The translations under genes and the position numbers were made by a program. Source: Chromatiales bacterium (GTDB lineage: Bacteria > Pseudomonadota > Gammaproteobacteria > Chromatiales > Chromatiaceae). From it: DNA of 64,000 bases. Below the pieces are notes generated by a model that had not been told where the DNA came from, made no database searches, and saw only the letters and a program-made list of their open reading frames with translations. This document shows, in pieces, positions 1 to 9,890 of this stretch (position 1 is its first letter; each line of letters begins with the position of its first letter). The DNA is taken from the NCBI GenBank assembly GCA_024762475.1, contig JANTHJ010000004.1, positions 1 through 64,000 of the forward strand. The letters run 5' to 3'.

Positions 1-315
1 AAAGGCAAGGTACACGAGGTGGATGCCAAGGGTGCGGTCATCGACCTGGAAGAGGGCGTGGAAGGCTACCTGCGTGCCTCGGATCTGTCCCGTGATCGAG
101 TCGAGGATGCACGTTCGGTGCTCAAGGAGGGCGACGAGGTCGAGGCCAAGTTCATGGGTGTCGATCGCAAGAACCGCACCATCAGTCTTTCGGTCAAGGC
201 CAAGGACTACGATGAAGAGAAGGCGGCCATCTCGGCCTACAACACCGACGCCAGTTCCGCAGGTATGACCTCCATGGCCGACCTGCTCAAGGAACAACTC
301 GAAGGCGACAAGTAA
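1..315 (+). CDS. rpsA: 30S ribosomal protein S1, C-terminal part (5' end outside window)
   Basis: Open frame from base 1; S1-repeat sequence ([59 protein letters not shown]) followed by ihfB. Confidence 0.95.
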   Translation, partial: KGKVHEVDAKGAVIDLEEGVEGYLRASDLSRDRVEDARSVLKEGDEVEAKFMGVDRKNRTISLSVKAKDYDEEKAAISAYNTDASSAGMTSMADLLKEQLEGDK

Positions 316-385
316 AACCTTTAACGGAAGCCCGTTCAGGGGTGGCGGTCGCCACCCCTGGCCAGGCGAAGGATGGATACGCGCC

Positions 386-700
386 GTGACCAAGTCAGAA
401 TTGATCGAAGTCATCGCCAGGGAGCAGAGCCACCTGGCCTACCGGGATGTCGAACTCGCCGTCAAGTGCATGATCGAGCAGATGAGCCAGGCACTGGCCA
501 GTGGCAATCGCATCGAGATTCGCGGATTTGGCAGCTTCTCTTTGCATTACCGGCCACCGCGTGTCGGACGGAATCCCAAGACCGGTGAGACCGTGCACCT
601 GGGTGCCAAGTATGTTCCGCACTTCAAGCCCGGCAAGGAACTGCGCGAGCGGGTGAACCGGAGCTATCAGCCGGTAGACCCTGAGTCTGCGCAGGCCTGA
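386..700 (+). CDS. ihfB: Integration host factor subunit beta
   Basis: [68 protein letters not shown]; classic HU/IHF signature; directly after rpsA. Confidence 0.96.
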   Translation: MTKSELIEVIAREQSHLAYRDVELAVKCMIEQMSQALASGNRIEIRGFGSFSLHYRPPRVGRNPKTGETVHLGAKYVPHFKPGKELRERVNRSYQPVDPESAQA

Positions 701-729
701 ATCCCGATACCTCCGAATGAATCTGTCAT

Positions 730-752
730 AGCCGGCGTCAGCCGGCTTTTTT
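730..752 (+). terminator. Intrinsic terminator after ihfB
   Basis: agccggc-gtca-gccggct followed by a T run. Confidence 0.8.
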
Positions 753-793
753 GTCGCTGCAGTTTATGCTGGATTGGGACCTGTCGACTGCAT

Positions 794-830
794 GTAGGTC
801 GGACTTCAGTCCGACATGTCGGGCTAAAAT
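794..830. repeat. REP-like palindrome gtaggtcggacttcagtccgac
   Basis: Palindrome also seen at 13860-13930, 37029-37124 and 50134-50330. Confidence 0.55.
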
Positions 831-832
831 GG

Positions 833-930
833 CGTAGCCTGGATGAAGCCACAGCGGAATCCAGGTTGCCCCGCGTTTGCCTTCCGGGATTCCGGCCTGC
901 GGCCTCCGTCCGGGCTACGGTCTGCCGAGA
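833..930. repeat. Dispersed inverted repeat (cgtagcctggatgaagcc ... gcggcctccgtccgggctacg)
   Basis: Inverted arms; same family as 28692-28819 and 55873-55958. Confidence 0.6.
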
Positions 931-940
931 CCGAAAGCCG

Positions 941-1417
941 CTACCCCTTGGGTGGTAGCCGCTTCCGCGGTGCATCCTCGAAGCGCCAGGTGCCGCCTAT
1001 GTCGCGGTTCTCCCGATTGGCCACGGTGCCGCCCTGTTGGCGGCGTCCCTGTTGCGGATGCCCATCGCTGCTTCGTTGGCGTGCCTTGACCAACTCTTCG
1101 TGCAGATCACGGGAATAGGGCAGTTCATAGAGACGGCTGCGTTCCGATCCAGGCGGGAGTGCCCACAGTTCGATACGGCCGGGGTTTCCGCTGGCCTTGT
1201 CCGGTTGTTCGATCCGTTCGCCCAGCAGCACGAAGCCGTCGGGAGGGGGTGCGGGGACCGGCCACCCCGGCAGTGTCTCGAGTCCCAGATAATGTCCGAT
1301 GTAGAACAGGGGCAGGGCCAATAGGAGGGCGACCCTGGCCGGCTGCGAGAGTGGGCAGCGCAGCAGGAGCAGGGTCAGCAATACCAGCGGCAGCAGGTAG
1401 GCGACGACGAGGATCAT
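941..1417 (-). CDS. Hypothetical small protein with N-terminal membrane helices, third gene of MotA/TolQ-like operon
   Basis: 158-aa ORF with hydrophobic N-terminus; 4-bp overlap with the upstream gene. Confidence 0.6.
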   Translation of the reverse strand: MILVVAYLLPLVLLTLLLLRCPLSQPARVALLLALPLFYIGHYLGLETLPGWPVPAPPPDGFVLLGERIEQPDKASGNPGRIELWALPPGSERSRLYELPYSRDLHEELVKARQRSSDGHPQQGRRQQGGTVANRENRDIGGTWRFEDAPRKRLPPKG

Positions 1418-2058
1418 AACGGCGGCACCGGGTCGGCGGGCATGTCCTCCAGGGCATAGGGCGTGAGCACCACCGGGAGGTCGGTGATGTCGTGCAGGCG
1501 ACCGTCGGTGTCGAGCTGGAAACGGGCGACAGTCACCTCCTGGTCCTGTTCCAGCATGGGGACCTTCTTGACGAACACGGTCTGCAGCGTGGGATTGACC
1601 CGCTCGATCTTGACCAGGGTATCGAAGGACCGGGTGTGGCTGGCGGTGTAGTAGTAGACGTTGACCACGTACTCCCCCTGGACGATGCCGCGGATGGTGA
1701 CGACCTCCTGGTTGATCGGGTAGGTCACCTCCCGTCCGTCCACCAGGATGGTGTCGTTGATCTCACCCCGGTCGTCGCGGTCGAGGTGCAGCCAGCCCGC
1801 ATCCTTGCGCAGATAGGAGACCACATTGCCCAGCGGGTCACGTACCCAGAGATCGACGTCATCGGGCAGGTCGTCCGGCCAGGTAATGGAAATGATGTAC
1901 TCGGCCTTCAAATCGACGCGCCCCTTGCGCGCCTGGGGATTGATGAACATGAGCGCAATCAGGAACAGAAACGTGAAGCCGAGCAGGGCATTGAACAGCA
2001 GGTCGGTAAAGGGGTCGGCCCGCGACTGACCGCGAAAGCGCGATACGCGACGCGGCAT
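1414..2058 (-). CDS. ExbD/TolR-like single-TM protein with C-terminal domain resembling YfaP/DUF2135
   Basis: N-terminal RADPFTDLLFNALLGFTFLFLIALMFI helix typical of ExbD/MotB-like partners; DDVDLWVRDPLGNVVSY...GEYVVNVYYY segment. Confidence 0.65.
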   Translation of the reverse strand: MPRRVSRFRGQSRADPFTDLLFNALLGFTFLFLIALMFINPQARKGRVDLKAEYIISITWPDDLPDDVDLWVRDPLGNVVSYLRKDAGWLHLDRDDRGEINDTILVDGREVTYPINQEVVTIRGIVQGEYVVNVYYYTASHTRSFDTLVKIERVNPTLQTVFVKKVPMLEQDQEVTVARFQLDTDGRLHDITDLPVVLTPYALEDMPADPVPPL

Positions 2059-2061
2059 GCG

Positions 2062-2817
2062 TCAGGCGGCCTCGTCCGACGCGCGCATCAACCGCGCCAG
2101 CTGCCCGGTGACATGCACCTCCGACAGCTCGATGATATCGGCCAGGAGTCGGTCGGCTCCCTGGTCCAGCAGTTGGTGCTGGAAGCTCAACAGGATGCCG
2201 CAACCCAGGCCGGTCAGGGTGGTGTAGAGGGCGATCCGCATGCCGCCGCTCATGCTGCCCAAAAGTTGTTGCAGGGCCTTCAGGTCCACGCTCTGGACGC
2301 TGGTGATCGAGCCGAGCATGAGAATGAAGCCTATGACCGTTCCCAGTAACCCGAGCCGCACCAGCAGGTCGGCGATGAACCATCCGCTCTCATGGCCCCG
2401 TCGCAGCCGTTGGTCCAGCCGCTCGAGCAACAAATCCTGGCCTCGAAGGTCCTTGTGTATGGCCGCCTTTTCCGCGAGAAAGGCCAGGTGCTCGTGGGCG
2501 ATAGAGGTCTCCGCCGGTTGTCCAGCGACGAGCATCTCGTCGGCCTGGCCCGAAAACAGCGGTTCGGGTCGGCGTGCCAGGGTCTGCAGTTCCCTGACCG
2601 CGGCCGCCTCCCGACCCAGCCGATATCCCTGGTGGCCGGCGCGCAGGCTGCTGAAAAGGAAGAGGGCGAGTATTCCCAGCGAGAGGTGGCTTTGGTCGTG
2701 GATCAGCAGCGCTTCGAACAGCCCCTGCCGGTAGAGAAGAAAGGCGCCAAAAAGGATCAGGCCGATAAAGATCAGCCAGCGGTTGAACGTCTGGTAAGCG
2801 GCGTGTGCGGAGGTCAT
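2062..2817 (-). CDS. MotA/TolQ/ExbB proton channel family protein
   Basis: Membrane protein; GWFIADLLVRLGLLGTVIGFILMLGSI...GSMSGGMRIALYTTLTGLGCGILLSFQHQLL matches the MotA/TolQ/ExbB core. Confidence 0.8.
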   Translation of the reverse strand: MTSAHAAYQTFNRWLIFIGLILFGAFLLYRQGLFEALLIHDQSHLSLGILALFLFSSLRAGHQGYRLGREAAAVRELQTLARRPEPLFSGQADEMLVAGQPAETSIAHEHLAFLAEKAAIHKDLRGQDLLLERLDQRLRRGHESGWFIADLLVRLGLLGTVIGFILMLGSITSVQSVDLKALQQLLGSMSGGMRIALYTTLTGLGCGILLSFQHQLLDQGADRLLADIIELSEVHVTGQLARLMRASDEAA

Positions 2818-2907
2818 GTGCCCTGCCTGACGGTGTGCTGCTTGTCAGTATATATAAGGGCGAGGGAGATATGCGGGCGCAGGTAGAAGTGGGCATCCCT
2901 GCCTTGG

Positions 2908-3067
2908 GGAAGCTCTGATTGATTCGTAACACGGCATCTCGCGGTGCCAAATCGCCCATTTCTTCGTTGCGAATCTTCGCAATAGCGGGCTATTACGTGC
3001 GATCCGCGCCTTGAACTGGGCGATTATTCACCGCAATCTGCTCGCGCCAGAATCAATCAGAGCTTCC
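2908..3067. mobile_element. MITE-like family 1, copy 1 (internally shortened, 160 bp)
   Basis: Perfect 18-bp terminal inverted repeats ggaagctctgattgattc (2908-2925) and gaatcaatcagagcttcc (3050-3067); homologous to 28875-29074 and 54675-54873. Confidence 0.85.
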
Positions 3068-3094
3068 CTGGGGGGTTCCTTCAATGGAAACAGG

Positions 3095-3301
3095 TCAGTT
3101 GCTCAGGCCGAGTGCCAGCAGATAGGTGCCCATGACGAGGGCGAATACGAGCAATTCGGTGAACGAGCCGCGCAGACGCCGAGAGCCCCTGGCATCGAAG
3201 CGCATGAGGTTGGGTACCAGGTCGCGCACCTGGTCGTGCATGACATATGAACTCGAATATCGCATCGCACTCTCCTTACGGGTTCTCTTTAAGTTCTCCA
3301 A
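3095..3301 (-). CDS. Small hypothetical protein with C-terminal TM helix (start may be internal, near 3265)
   Basis: 68-aa ORF; GSFTELLVFALVMGTYLLALGLSN hydrophobic tail. Confidence 0.45.
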   Translation of the reverse strand: MENLKRTRKESAMRYSSSYVMHDQVRDLVPNLMRFDARGSRRLRGSFTELLVFALVMGTYLLALGLSN

Positions 3302-3401
3302 ATACTAGCGCAAAAAGAGAACAAAGCAAGAACTTTTTCATGGACACAGGGTCGAAGGAACATGAAGGCCGAGATGAGGCGCGTGCGTTGTACGGCAGTG
3401 G

Positions 3402-3440
3402 CGTAGCCTGAATGGGGGCCGCAGGCCGTAATCCGGGACA
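3402..3440. repeat. Partial copy of dispersed cgtagcctggatg...aatccggg repeat
   Basis: gcgtagcctgaatgggggccgcaggccgtaatccggg; cf. 833-930, 28692-28819, 55873-55958. Confidence 0.6.
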
Positions 3441-3474
3441 GCCGCATTGACCAGTGGAGGGGCAGCCTTTAGAA

Positions 3475-3645
3475 TAGCGGCGCTGTCACTCCCGGAAAGG
3501 GGGTTGGTGAGAGGGATTCCGTTCCCATCGAGGGCGGAAGCGTAGCTCGAAGCCCCGGGATCGGGGTTTTTTTGTATTCCGAGTGCAGGGCCTAAGGGCC
3601 AAGCACGTTTTCAGGAAATGGGCCGCAGGCCCATTTTTTGTTTTT
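3475..3645 (+). promoter_or_regulatory. Structured rimP leader with two terminator-like hairpins
   Basis: ccccgggatcggggttttttt and aatgggccgcaggcccatttttt just upstream of rimP ATG 3654; resembles the attenuator-type leader described upstream of rimP. Confidence 0.55.
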
Positions 3646-3653
3646 TGGGTGTG

Positions 3654-4118
3654 ATGAACAAGGTTCCGACGTCATTGCAGGCCCTGGTGGAGGGGACGGT
3701 CGATTCGCTGGGCTATGAGCCCTGGGGCATCGAGTTGCTGCCGCGCCCGACCGGGGGGCAACTGCTTCGGGTCTATATAGAGAAGCCCGAGGGCATCGGG
3801 GTGGACGACTGCGAGCGCGTGAGCCGTCAGCTGGGTGCGGTACTCGATGTCGAAGATCCGATTCCGGGGGAGTATGCGCTGGAGGTGTCCTCGCCCGGCA
3901 TGGACCGGCCGCTCTATCGGCCCGATCAGTTCGCCCGCTTTCTCGATGAGACGGTACGGGTGAGGCTTTCCTCGGCGGTGCCGGGGCGCAGGAACTATCG
4001 GGGGCGCCTGGTGGCGGCGGACGAGAACAAAATAGCGTTGCTGGTGGACGGTGAGACCGTCGAGCTGGCCATTGATGATATCGAAACGGCACGCGTGGTG
4101 CCGCAGTTCAAGAGTTGA
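3654..4118 (+). CDS. rimP: Ribosome maturation factor RimP
   Basis: [29 protein letters not shown]...; upstream of nusA. Track start at 3618 lies inside a leader hairpin. Confidence 0.93.
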   Translation: MNKVPTSLQALVEGTVDSLGYEPWGIELLPRPTGGQLLRVYIEKPEGIGVDDCERVSRQLGAVLDVEDPIPGEYALEVSSPGMDRPLYRPDQFARFLDETVRVRLSSAVPGRRNYRGRLVAADENKIALLVDGETVELAIDDIETARVVPQFKS

Positions 4119-4128
4119 AGGTAAGGCG

Positions 4129-5634
4129 ATGAACAAAGAGATCCTGCTCGTGGTGGATGCCGTCTCCAATGAAAAGGGGGTGGACAAGGAGATCATATTC
4201 GAGGCCATTGAGGCGGCTCTGGCGTCGGCAACGCGCAAGAAGCATGGCGGTGATATCGAGGTCAGGGTCAGCATCGACCGGGAGACCGGTGATTACGAGA
4301 CCTTCCGTCGTTGGTTGGTGGTGGATGATTCTGAGACGCCGGTGCTCGAGAATCCCATGGCGGAGATCACGCTGTCGGCGGCCCGCGAGAGCAATCCCGA
4401 GATCCAGCCGGGCGACTATATCGAAGAACAGATCGAGTCCATCGAGTTCGGCCGCATCGCGGCACAGACGGCGAAGCAGGTGATCGTGCAGAAAGTGCGC
4501 GAGGCCGAGCGGGCCAAGGTCATCGATGCCTACCAGGACAAGGTGGGAACGCTGATCGGCGGCACCGTGAAGCGGGCCGACAAGGGCACCATCGTCCTGG
4601 ATCTGGGCGAGAATGCAGAGGCGCTGATCCCGCGCAGCGAGGTGATTCCGAAGGAGATGGTTCGGGTTGGCGATCGCCTGCGGGCCTATCTCTACGATGT
4701 GCGCACCGAGATGCGTGGGCCGCAGCTGCTGGCCTCGCGCACCGCACCGGAGCTGCTGATCGAGCTGTTCAAGCTCGAGGTGCCGGAGATCAATGAGGGT
4801 GCCATCGAGATCATGGGCGCCGCGCGTGACCCGGGCCTGCGCGCCAAGATCGCGGTGCGTGCGCTCGACCCGCGGGTGGATCCGGTCGGTGCCTGCGTGG
4901 GCATGCGCGGTTCGCGGGTGCAGGCGGTGTCGAACGAGCTGGGCGGCGAGCGGGTGGATATTATCGTGTGGAACGAGAATCCGGCCCAGTTCGTAATCAA
5001 CGCCATGTCGCCGGCAGACGTCGTGTCCATCGTCGTCGACGAGGACAAGCACAGCATGGACATCGCGGTGAAGGACGAGAATCTGTCCCAGGCGATCGGG
5101 CGCGGCGGACAGAATGTGCGCCTCGCCAGCCAGTTGACCGGCTGGGAGCTCAACGTGATGAGCGAGGAACAGGCCCAGGAGAAGAGCGAGGCCGAGGCCC
5201 AGGAATACATCCAGCGCTTCATGGAGGAGCTGGACGTGGACGAAGAGGTGGCGGCTATCCTGGTGCAGGAGGGCTTCACCTCGGTCGAAGAGATCGCCTA
5301 CGTGGATGAGGCCGAGCTGCTCGCGATAGAGGAGTTCGACGAGGCGATCGTCGAGGAGCTGCGCAATCGTGCCAACGATGCGCTGCTCACGCGGGCGATC
5401 GCGCAGGAAGAGGTGCTGAGCGATACGCCGCCCGCGGAGGATCTGTTGGACATGGAAGGCATGGACGAGGCGCTGGCGCACAAGCTGGCGGCTCGGGGCA
5501 TCGCCACCATGGAAGATCTGGCGGAATGCTCGGTGGACGAGCTGATGGAGATCGAAGGCATGGACGAGAAGCGCGCGGGTGAGTTGATCATGACCGCGCG
5601 GGCCCCGTGGTTTGCTGAAGAAGACGAGCAATGA
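4129..5634 (+). CDS. nusA: Transcription termination/antitermination factor NusA
   Basis: [39 protein letters not shown]1, KH and C-terminal acidic repeats. Confidence 0.97.
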   Translation: MNKEILLVVDAVSNEKGVDKEIIFEAIEAALASATRKKHGGDIEVRVSIDRETGDYETFRRWLVVDDSETPVLENPMAEITLSAARESNPEIQPGDYIEEQIESIEFGRIAAQTAKQVIVQKVREAERAKVIDAYQDKVGTLIGGTVKRADKGTIVLDLGENAEALIPRSEVIPKEMVRVGDRLRAYLYDVRTEMRGPQLLASRTAPELLIELFKLEVPEINEGAIEIMGAARDPGLRAKIAVRALDPRVDPVGACVGMRGSRVQAVSNELGGERVDIIVWNENPAQFVINAMSPADVVSIVVDEDKHSMDIAVKDENLSQAIGRGGQNVRLASQLTGWELNVMSEEQAQEKSEAEAQEYIQRFMEELDVDEEVAAILVQEGFTSVEEIAYVDEAELLAIEEFDEAIVEELRNRANDALLTRAIAQEEVLSDTPPAEDLLDMEGMDEALAHKLAARGIATMEDLAECSVDELMEIEGMDEKRAGELIMTARAPWFAEEDEQ

Positions 5635-5643
5635 GGAGTAGGC

Positions 5644-8217
5644 ATGAGTGAAGTAACCGTAAATCAACTGGCCTCGGACGTAGGCATCCCGGTTGATCGC
5701 CTGCTCAAGCAGTTGAACGACGCCGGGGTCACCAAGCAGTCGCCAGAGGACATGATCACCGAGCAGGAGAAGGTCACGCTGCTCAACCATCTGCGGCGCA
5801 GTCACGGCAAGGCCGAGAAGAAGCCGGCGGAAGGTGCCAAGAAGGTGGCCCTGAAACGCCGTACCACCACCGAGCTCAAGGTGCCGGCGAGCGGGGGGCG
5901 AGCGACCCGGGCCACGCGCGCGGCGCCCAAGACCGTGGCGGTCGAGGTGCGACGCAAGCGGGTGCTCAAGAAAGCGCCTGAGCAGTCAGAGAGCGAACGC
6001 GAGCGTGCACTGCGCGAGGCCCAGGAGGCAGAGCGCGCCCTCGAGGAGCAGCGCCTTGCGCGCGAAGAGGTGGCCGCAATGGAAGAGGCGCGGCGCAAGG
6101 CCCTCGAAGAGAAGCGGCGAGAGGAAGAGGACGAGCGCAAGCGTGCCGAGCAGGCGCGAATCGAGGCCGAACAGCGGGCGGCCGAAGAGGCGAAGCAGGC
6201 GAAGAGCGAGCCGCCCGAGAGTGGTGAGCCGGCCAAGGCGCCCGCCAAACCAGCCGAAGAGGTCAAGAAGCCGAAACGCATGCGCGCTGCACCGACTCGC
6301 GACAGCGAGCCGGCCCGCGGCAAGCGGGGCAGTGGTCGTCGTCGTGAACTGCATGTCGCCACCGACAAACGGGGCAAGCGGGGCAAGGGCAAGCGCGCGC
6401 GCCATGTAGCAGACGAGGATCAACAGCACGGGTTCCAAAAACCGGTGGAGCGCAAGACGCTGACCATCGAGGTGCCGGAGACCATTACTGTCGGTGAGCT
6501 GGCGCAGCGCCTGGCGGTGAAGGCCTCCGAGGTGATCAAGACCCTGATGGGCATGGGCATGATGGTCACCATCAACCAGGTCCTGGATCAGGAGACTGCC
6601 ATGCTGGTGGTCGAGGAGATGGGTCACAAGGCGGTCGAGGAAAAGGTCAAGGATGCCGAGGAAGAGGTGCTGGCCAAGGTCGACGAGGAACTGCAGCAGG
6701 GCGAACTGGTGCCGCGTGCGCCGGTGGTCACCATCATGGGCCATGTCGACCACGGCAAGACCTCGCTGCTGGACTACATCCGCAAGAGCCGCGTGGCGGC
6801 CGGCGAGGCCGGTGGCATCACCCAGCACATCGGTGCCTACCATGTGAACACCGACCACGGCATGATCACCTTCCTCGACACGCCGGGACACGCCGCCTTC
6901 TCGGCGATGCGTGCCCGCGGCGCCAAGGCGACCGATATTGTCATCCTCGTGGTGGCCGCCGATGACGGCGTAATGCCGCAGACCAAAGAGGCGATCCAGC
7001 ATGCGCGTGCCGCTGGGGTGCCGTTGGTGGTGGCCATCAACAAGATGGACAAGCCCGATGCCAATCCCGACCGGGTCATGCAGGAGCTGGTCGCGGAAGA
7101 GGTGGTGCCAGAGGAATGGGGTGGCGACACCCAGTTCATTCCGGTGTCGGCACATACCGGCCAGGGCGTGGAAGATCTGCTCGAGGCCATCCTGCTGCAG
7201 GCAGACATCCTCGAGCTCAAGACCGTCGCAGAGGGGCCTGCCAAGGGCATCATCATCGAGTCCAGCCTGGACAAGGGGCGGGGCCCGGTGGCCACGGTGC
7301 TGGTGCAGTCGGGTACCCTGAAGCAGGGCGACCCCATCGTCTCGGGTACCGAATACGGCCGGGTGCGTGCCATGTTCGACGAGAACGGGCAGCAGACCAG
7401 GGAGGCGGGCCCTTCCATTCCGGTGCAGGTGCTGGGCCTCTCGGGTGCTCCGCACGCGGGCGACGACCTGGTGGTGGTCAGCGACGAGCGCAAGGCGCGC
7501 GAGGTGGCCGAGCTGCGCCGCGAGCGCCAGCGCGAGGGTCGCCTGGCCGAGCAGAAGGCGGCCAAGCTGGACCAGATGTTCTCGCGCATGGCCGAGGGCG
7601 AGGTGTCCTATGTGAACCTGATCATCAAGGCCGATGTCCAGGGCTCCGTGGAGGCACTGAAAGAGTCCCTGATGAAGATCCAGACCGACGAGGTCAAGGT
7701 GAAAATCGTCGCGGCCGGCGTGGGCGGGATCAACGAGTCGGACGCCAACCTCGCGCTCACCTCCGGCGCCGCGATCATCGGCTTCAACGTGCGGGCCGAT
7801 GCGGCTGCGCGGCGGGTGATCGAAGAGAACGATATCGATCTGCGCTACTACAGCATCATCTACGAGGTGATCGACGATGTGAAGAAGGCAGTCTCCGGCC
7901 TGCTGAAGCCCGAGGTCAGGGAGGAGATCATCGGTCTGGCGGAGGTGCGCGACGTGTTCCGCTCCTCCAAGCTGGGCGCGATCGCCGGGTGCATCGTGGT
8001 CGACGGGGTGGTCAAGCGGCACAACCCCATCCGGGTGCTGCGTGACAACGTCGTGATCTACGAGGGCGAGCTGGAATCCCTGCGTCGCTTCAAGGAAGAC
8101 GTCGAAGAGGTCAAGGCGGGCACCGAGTGTGGTATCGGCGTGAAGAACTATAACGACGTCAAGCCCGGCGACCAGATCGAGGTCTACGAGCGCGTCGAGG
8201 TAGCGCGCGAGATCTGA
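5644..8217 (+). CDS. infB: Translation initiation factor IF-2
   Basis: GTPase motifs [34 protein letters not shown]; low-complexity N-terminal linker. Confidence 0.98.
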   Translation: MSEVTVNQLASDVGIPVDRLLKQLNDAGVTKQSPEDMITEQEKVTLLNHLRRSHGKAEKKPAEGAKKVALKRRTTTELKVPASGGRATRATRAAPKTVAVEVRRKRVLKKAPEQSESERERALREAQEAERALEEQRLAREEVAAMEEARRKALEEKRREEEDERKRAEQARIEAEQRAAEEAKQAKSEPPESGEPAKAPAKPAEEVKKPKRMRAAPTRDSEPARGKRGSGRRRELHVATDKRGKRGKGKRARHVADEDQQHGFQKPVERKTLTIEVPETITVGELAQRLAVKASEVIKTLMGMGMMVTINQVLDQETAMLVVEEMGHKAVEEKVKDAEEEVLAKVDEELQQGELVPRAPVVTIMGHVDHGKTSLLDYIRKSRVAAGEAGGITQHIGAYHVNTDHGMITFLDTPGHAAFSAMRARGAKATDIVILVVAADDGVMPQTKEAIQHARAAGVPLVVAINKMDKPDANPDRVMQELVAEEVVPEEWGGDTQFIPVSAHTGQGVEDLLEAILLQADILELKTVAEGPAKGIIIESSLDKGRGPVATVLVQSGTLKQGDPIVSGTEYGRVRAMFDENGQQTREAGPSIPVQVLGLSGAPHAGDDLVVVSDERKAREVAELRRERQREGRLAEQKAAKLDQMFSRMAEGEVSYVNLIIKADVQGSVEALKESLMKIQTDEVKVKIVAAGVGGINESDANLALTSGAAIIGFNVRADAAARRVIEENDIDLRYYSIIYEVIDDVKKAVSGLLKPEVREEIIGLAEVRDVFRSSKLGAIAGCIVVDGVVKRHNPIRVLRDNVVIYEGELESLRRFKEDVEEVKAGTECGIGVKNYNDVKPGDQIEVYERVEVAREI

Positions 8218-8228
8218 GCGGCGAAGCA

Positions 8229-8621
8229 GTGGTACGACGCGAATTCGGTCGGGAGGAACGGGTCGGCTCGGAACTGCACCGTGAGCTTGCGCAGATTCTG
8301 CGTGACGAGGTGCGTGATCCGCGACTCAGCCAGGTGACCATCCAGGAGGTCCGGGTGGTGCGCGATCTCTCGCATGCGCGGGTGTTCTTCACCGTGCTCG
8401 ATCGGGACCAGGCGCGCAAGACCGAACAGGCCCTCAACAAGGCGGCGGGCTTTCTGCGCCGGCGTCTCGGTGAAAGGGTCGTCATGCGCACCATCCCGGC
8501 ATTGCACTTCGAATACGATCATTCGCTGGAGCAGGGCATGCGCCTGTCTTCGCTGATCGACCAGGCAGTCGCCTCCACCCGGGATCGAAACGGTCCGGAA
8601 GGCAACGAAGACGAGGATTGA
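8229..8621 (+). CDS. rbfA: Ribosome-binding factor A
   Basis: VRREFGREERVGSELHRELAQILRDEVRDPRLSQVTIQEVRVVRDLSHARVFFTVL. Confidence 0.95.
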   Translation: MVRREFGREERVGSELHRELAQILRDEVRDPRLSQVTIQEVRVVRDLSHARVFFTVLDRDQARKTEQALNKAAGFLRRRLGERVVMRTIPALHFEYDHSLEQGMRLSSLIDQAVASTRDRNGPEGNEDED

Positions 8622-8624
8622 ACG

Positions 8625-9545
8625 ATGGGGCGACGCAGACGGCCGCGCGGTCGCGTGGTCAATGGCATTCTGCTGCTCGATAAGCCGCTGGGGCTGACCT
8701 CCAATGATGCGCTGCAGAAGGTGAAACACCTGTTCCATGCGCAAAAGGCGGGCCACACCGGCAGTCTGGATCCGCTGGCGGACGGCATGCTGCCGATCTG
8801 TTTCGGGATTGCGACCCGGCTGTCCGCCTTTCTGCTCGATTCGGACAAGCACTACCGGGTACGAATCCGCCTCGGCGAGCGCACCGCCACTGGCGATGCG
8901 GAAGGCGAGGTGATCGAGCGGCGTCCCGTCGAGGGCATCGGCCGCGAGCAGATCGAGGCGGTATTGCCGCGCTTCACCGGGGTGATCTCGCAGCTGCCGC
9001 CGATGTATTCGGCGGTCAAGCACAAGGGCGAGCGGCTCTACAAGCTGGCACGCGAGGGCAAGGAGGTGGAGCGCGAGCCGCGCGAGATCACCATCCACTC
9101 GCTGACGCTCGGCGAGGTGGAAGGCAACGAGTTCGAACTGAGCGTGCACTGCTCCAAGGGTACCTATGTGCGCACCCTCGCCGAGGACATTGGTGAGGCC
9201 CTGGGCTGTGGGGCGCATGTAGTGGCGCTGCGGCGCACTGGCGTCGGCCCCTACACGGGCATGGACATGGTCAGCATGGAGCAGGTGGAGCAGGCGGCCC
9301 TGGAGGGCAATGAGGCGCTGGATGCCCTGCTGTTGCCGGTGGACACCGCCCTGGGGCAATGGCCGGCAGTCAAGCTCGATGCGGACAGCAGCTACTACCT
9401 CAAGATGGGGCAGCCGGTGGTGGTACCGCGGGCCCCGACCGAGGGCTGGGTACGGCTCTACGAGGGCGAGGATCGCTTCATTGGCGTCGGCCAGATCCAG
9501 GACGACGGCAAGGTGGCGCCGAAGCGGCTGCTTGGCGGTCGCTGA
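8625..9545 (+). CDS. truB: tRNA pseudouridine(55) synthase TruB
   Basis: VNGILLLDKPLGLTSNDALQKVKHLFHAQKAGHTGSLDPLADGMLPICFG. Confidence 0.97.
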   Translation: MGRRRRPRGRVVNGILLLDKPLGLTSNDALQKVKHLFHAQKAGHTGSLDPLADGMLPICFGIATRLSAFLLDSDKHYRVRIRLGERTATGDAEGEVIERRPVEGIGREQIEAVLPRFTGVISQLPPMYSAVKHKGERLYKLAREGKEVEREPREITIHSLTLGEVEGNEFELSVHCSKGTYVRTLAEDIGEALGCGAHVVALRRTGVGPYTGMDMVSMEQVEQAALEGNEALDALLLPVDTALGQWPAVKLDADSSYYLKMGQPVVVPRAPTEGWVRLYEGEDRFIGVGQIQDDGKVAPKRLLGGR

Positions 9546-9595
9546 GGACGTCAGCGGGGTCGGTGGGCGGCCTCTGGTAGCGGCGCAGCATAGGG

Positions 9596-9615
9596 GTTAC
9601 ACTAATAAGTGTAAC
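9596..9615. promoter_or_regulatory. Candidate TA operon operator palindrome
   Basis: Perfect inverted repeat gttacact-aata-agtgtaac, 26 bp upstream of the antitoxin ATG at 9642. Confidence 0.6.
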
Positions 9616-9641
9616 TTTCCATGCGTGGGGGAGCCTGCCAA

Positions 9642-9890
9642 ATGAAGGCGACAACCAAAGACCTGCGATTGCACACCCGGGAACTCATTTCCGCAACTGA
9701 CCGGGGTGAGCAGGTGATTATCACGTACAGAGGGAAGCCGCGCGCCAAGTTGGTACCCCTGGATGAATCCGAGCGTACTCGCCCAAGGCCTGCGCGTAAT
9801 CCAGTGTATGGCATCTGGTCGGATCGCCAGGATATGGGTCCGGTGGAGGAGCTGGTCAGAAAACTGCGTACACCGCGGGAGTTTCGCTAA
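9642..9890 (+). CDS. Phd/YefM-type antitoxin
   Basis: MKATTKDLRLHTRELISATDRGEQVIITYRGKPRAKLVPLDES; stop overlaps the next start (TAATG). Confidence 0.85.
   Translation: MKATTKDLRLHTRELISATDRGEQVIITYRGKPRAKLVPLDESERTRPRPARNPVYGIWSDRQDMGPVEELVRKLRTPREFR

Noticed and set aside
941-2817. Zorya-type anti-phage system
   Set aside because: Only MotA/MotB-like components; no ZorC, ZorD (helicase) or ZorE nearby, and the partner lacks a recognisable OmpA domain.
5986-8022. 678-aa antisense ORF opposite infB
   Set aside because: Shadow ORF, no recognisable domains, fully inside infB.
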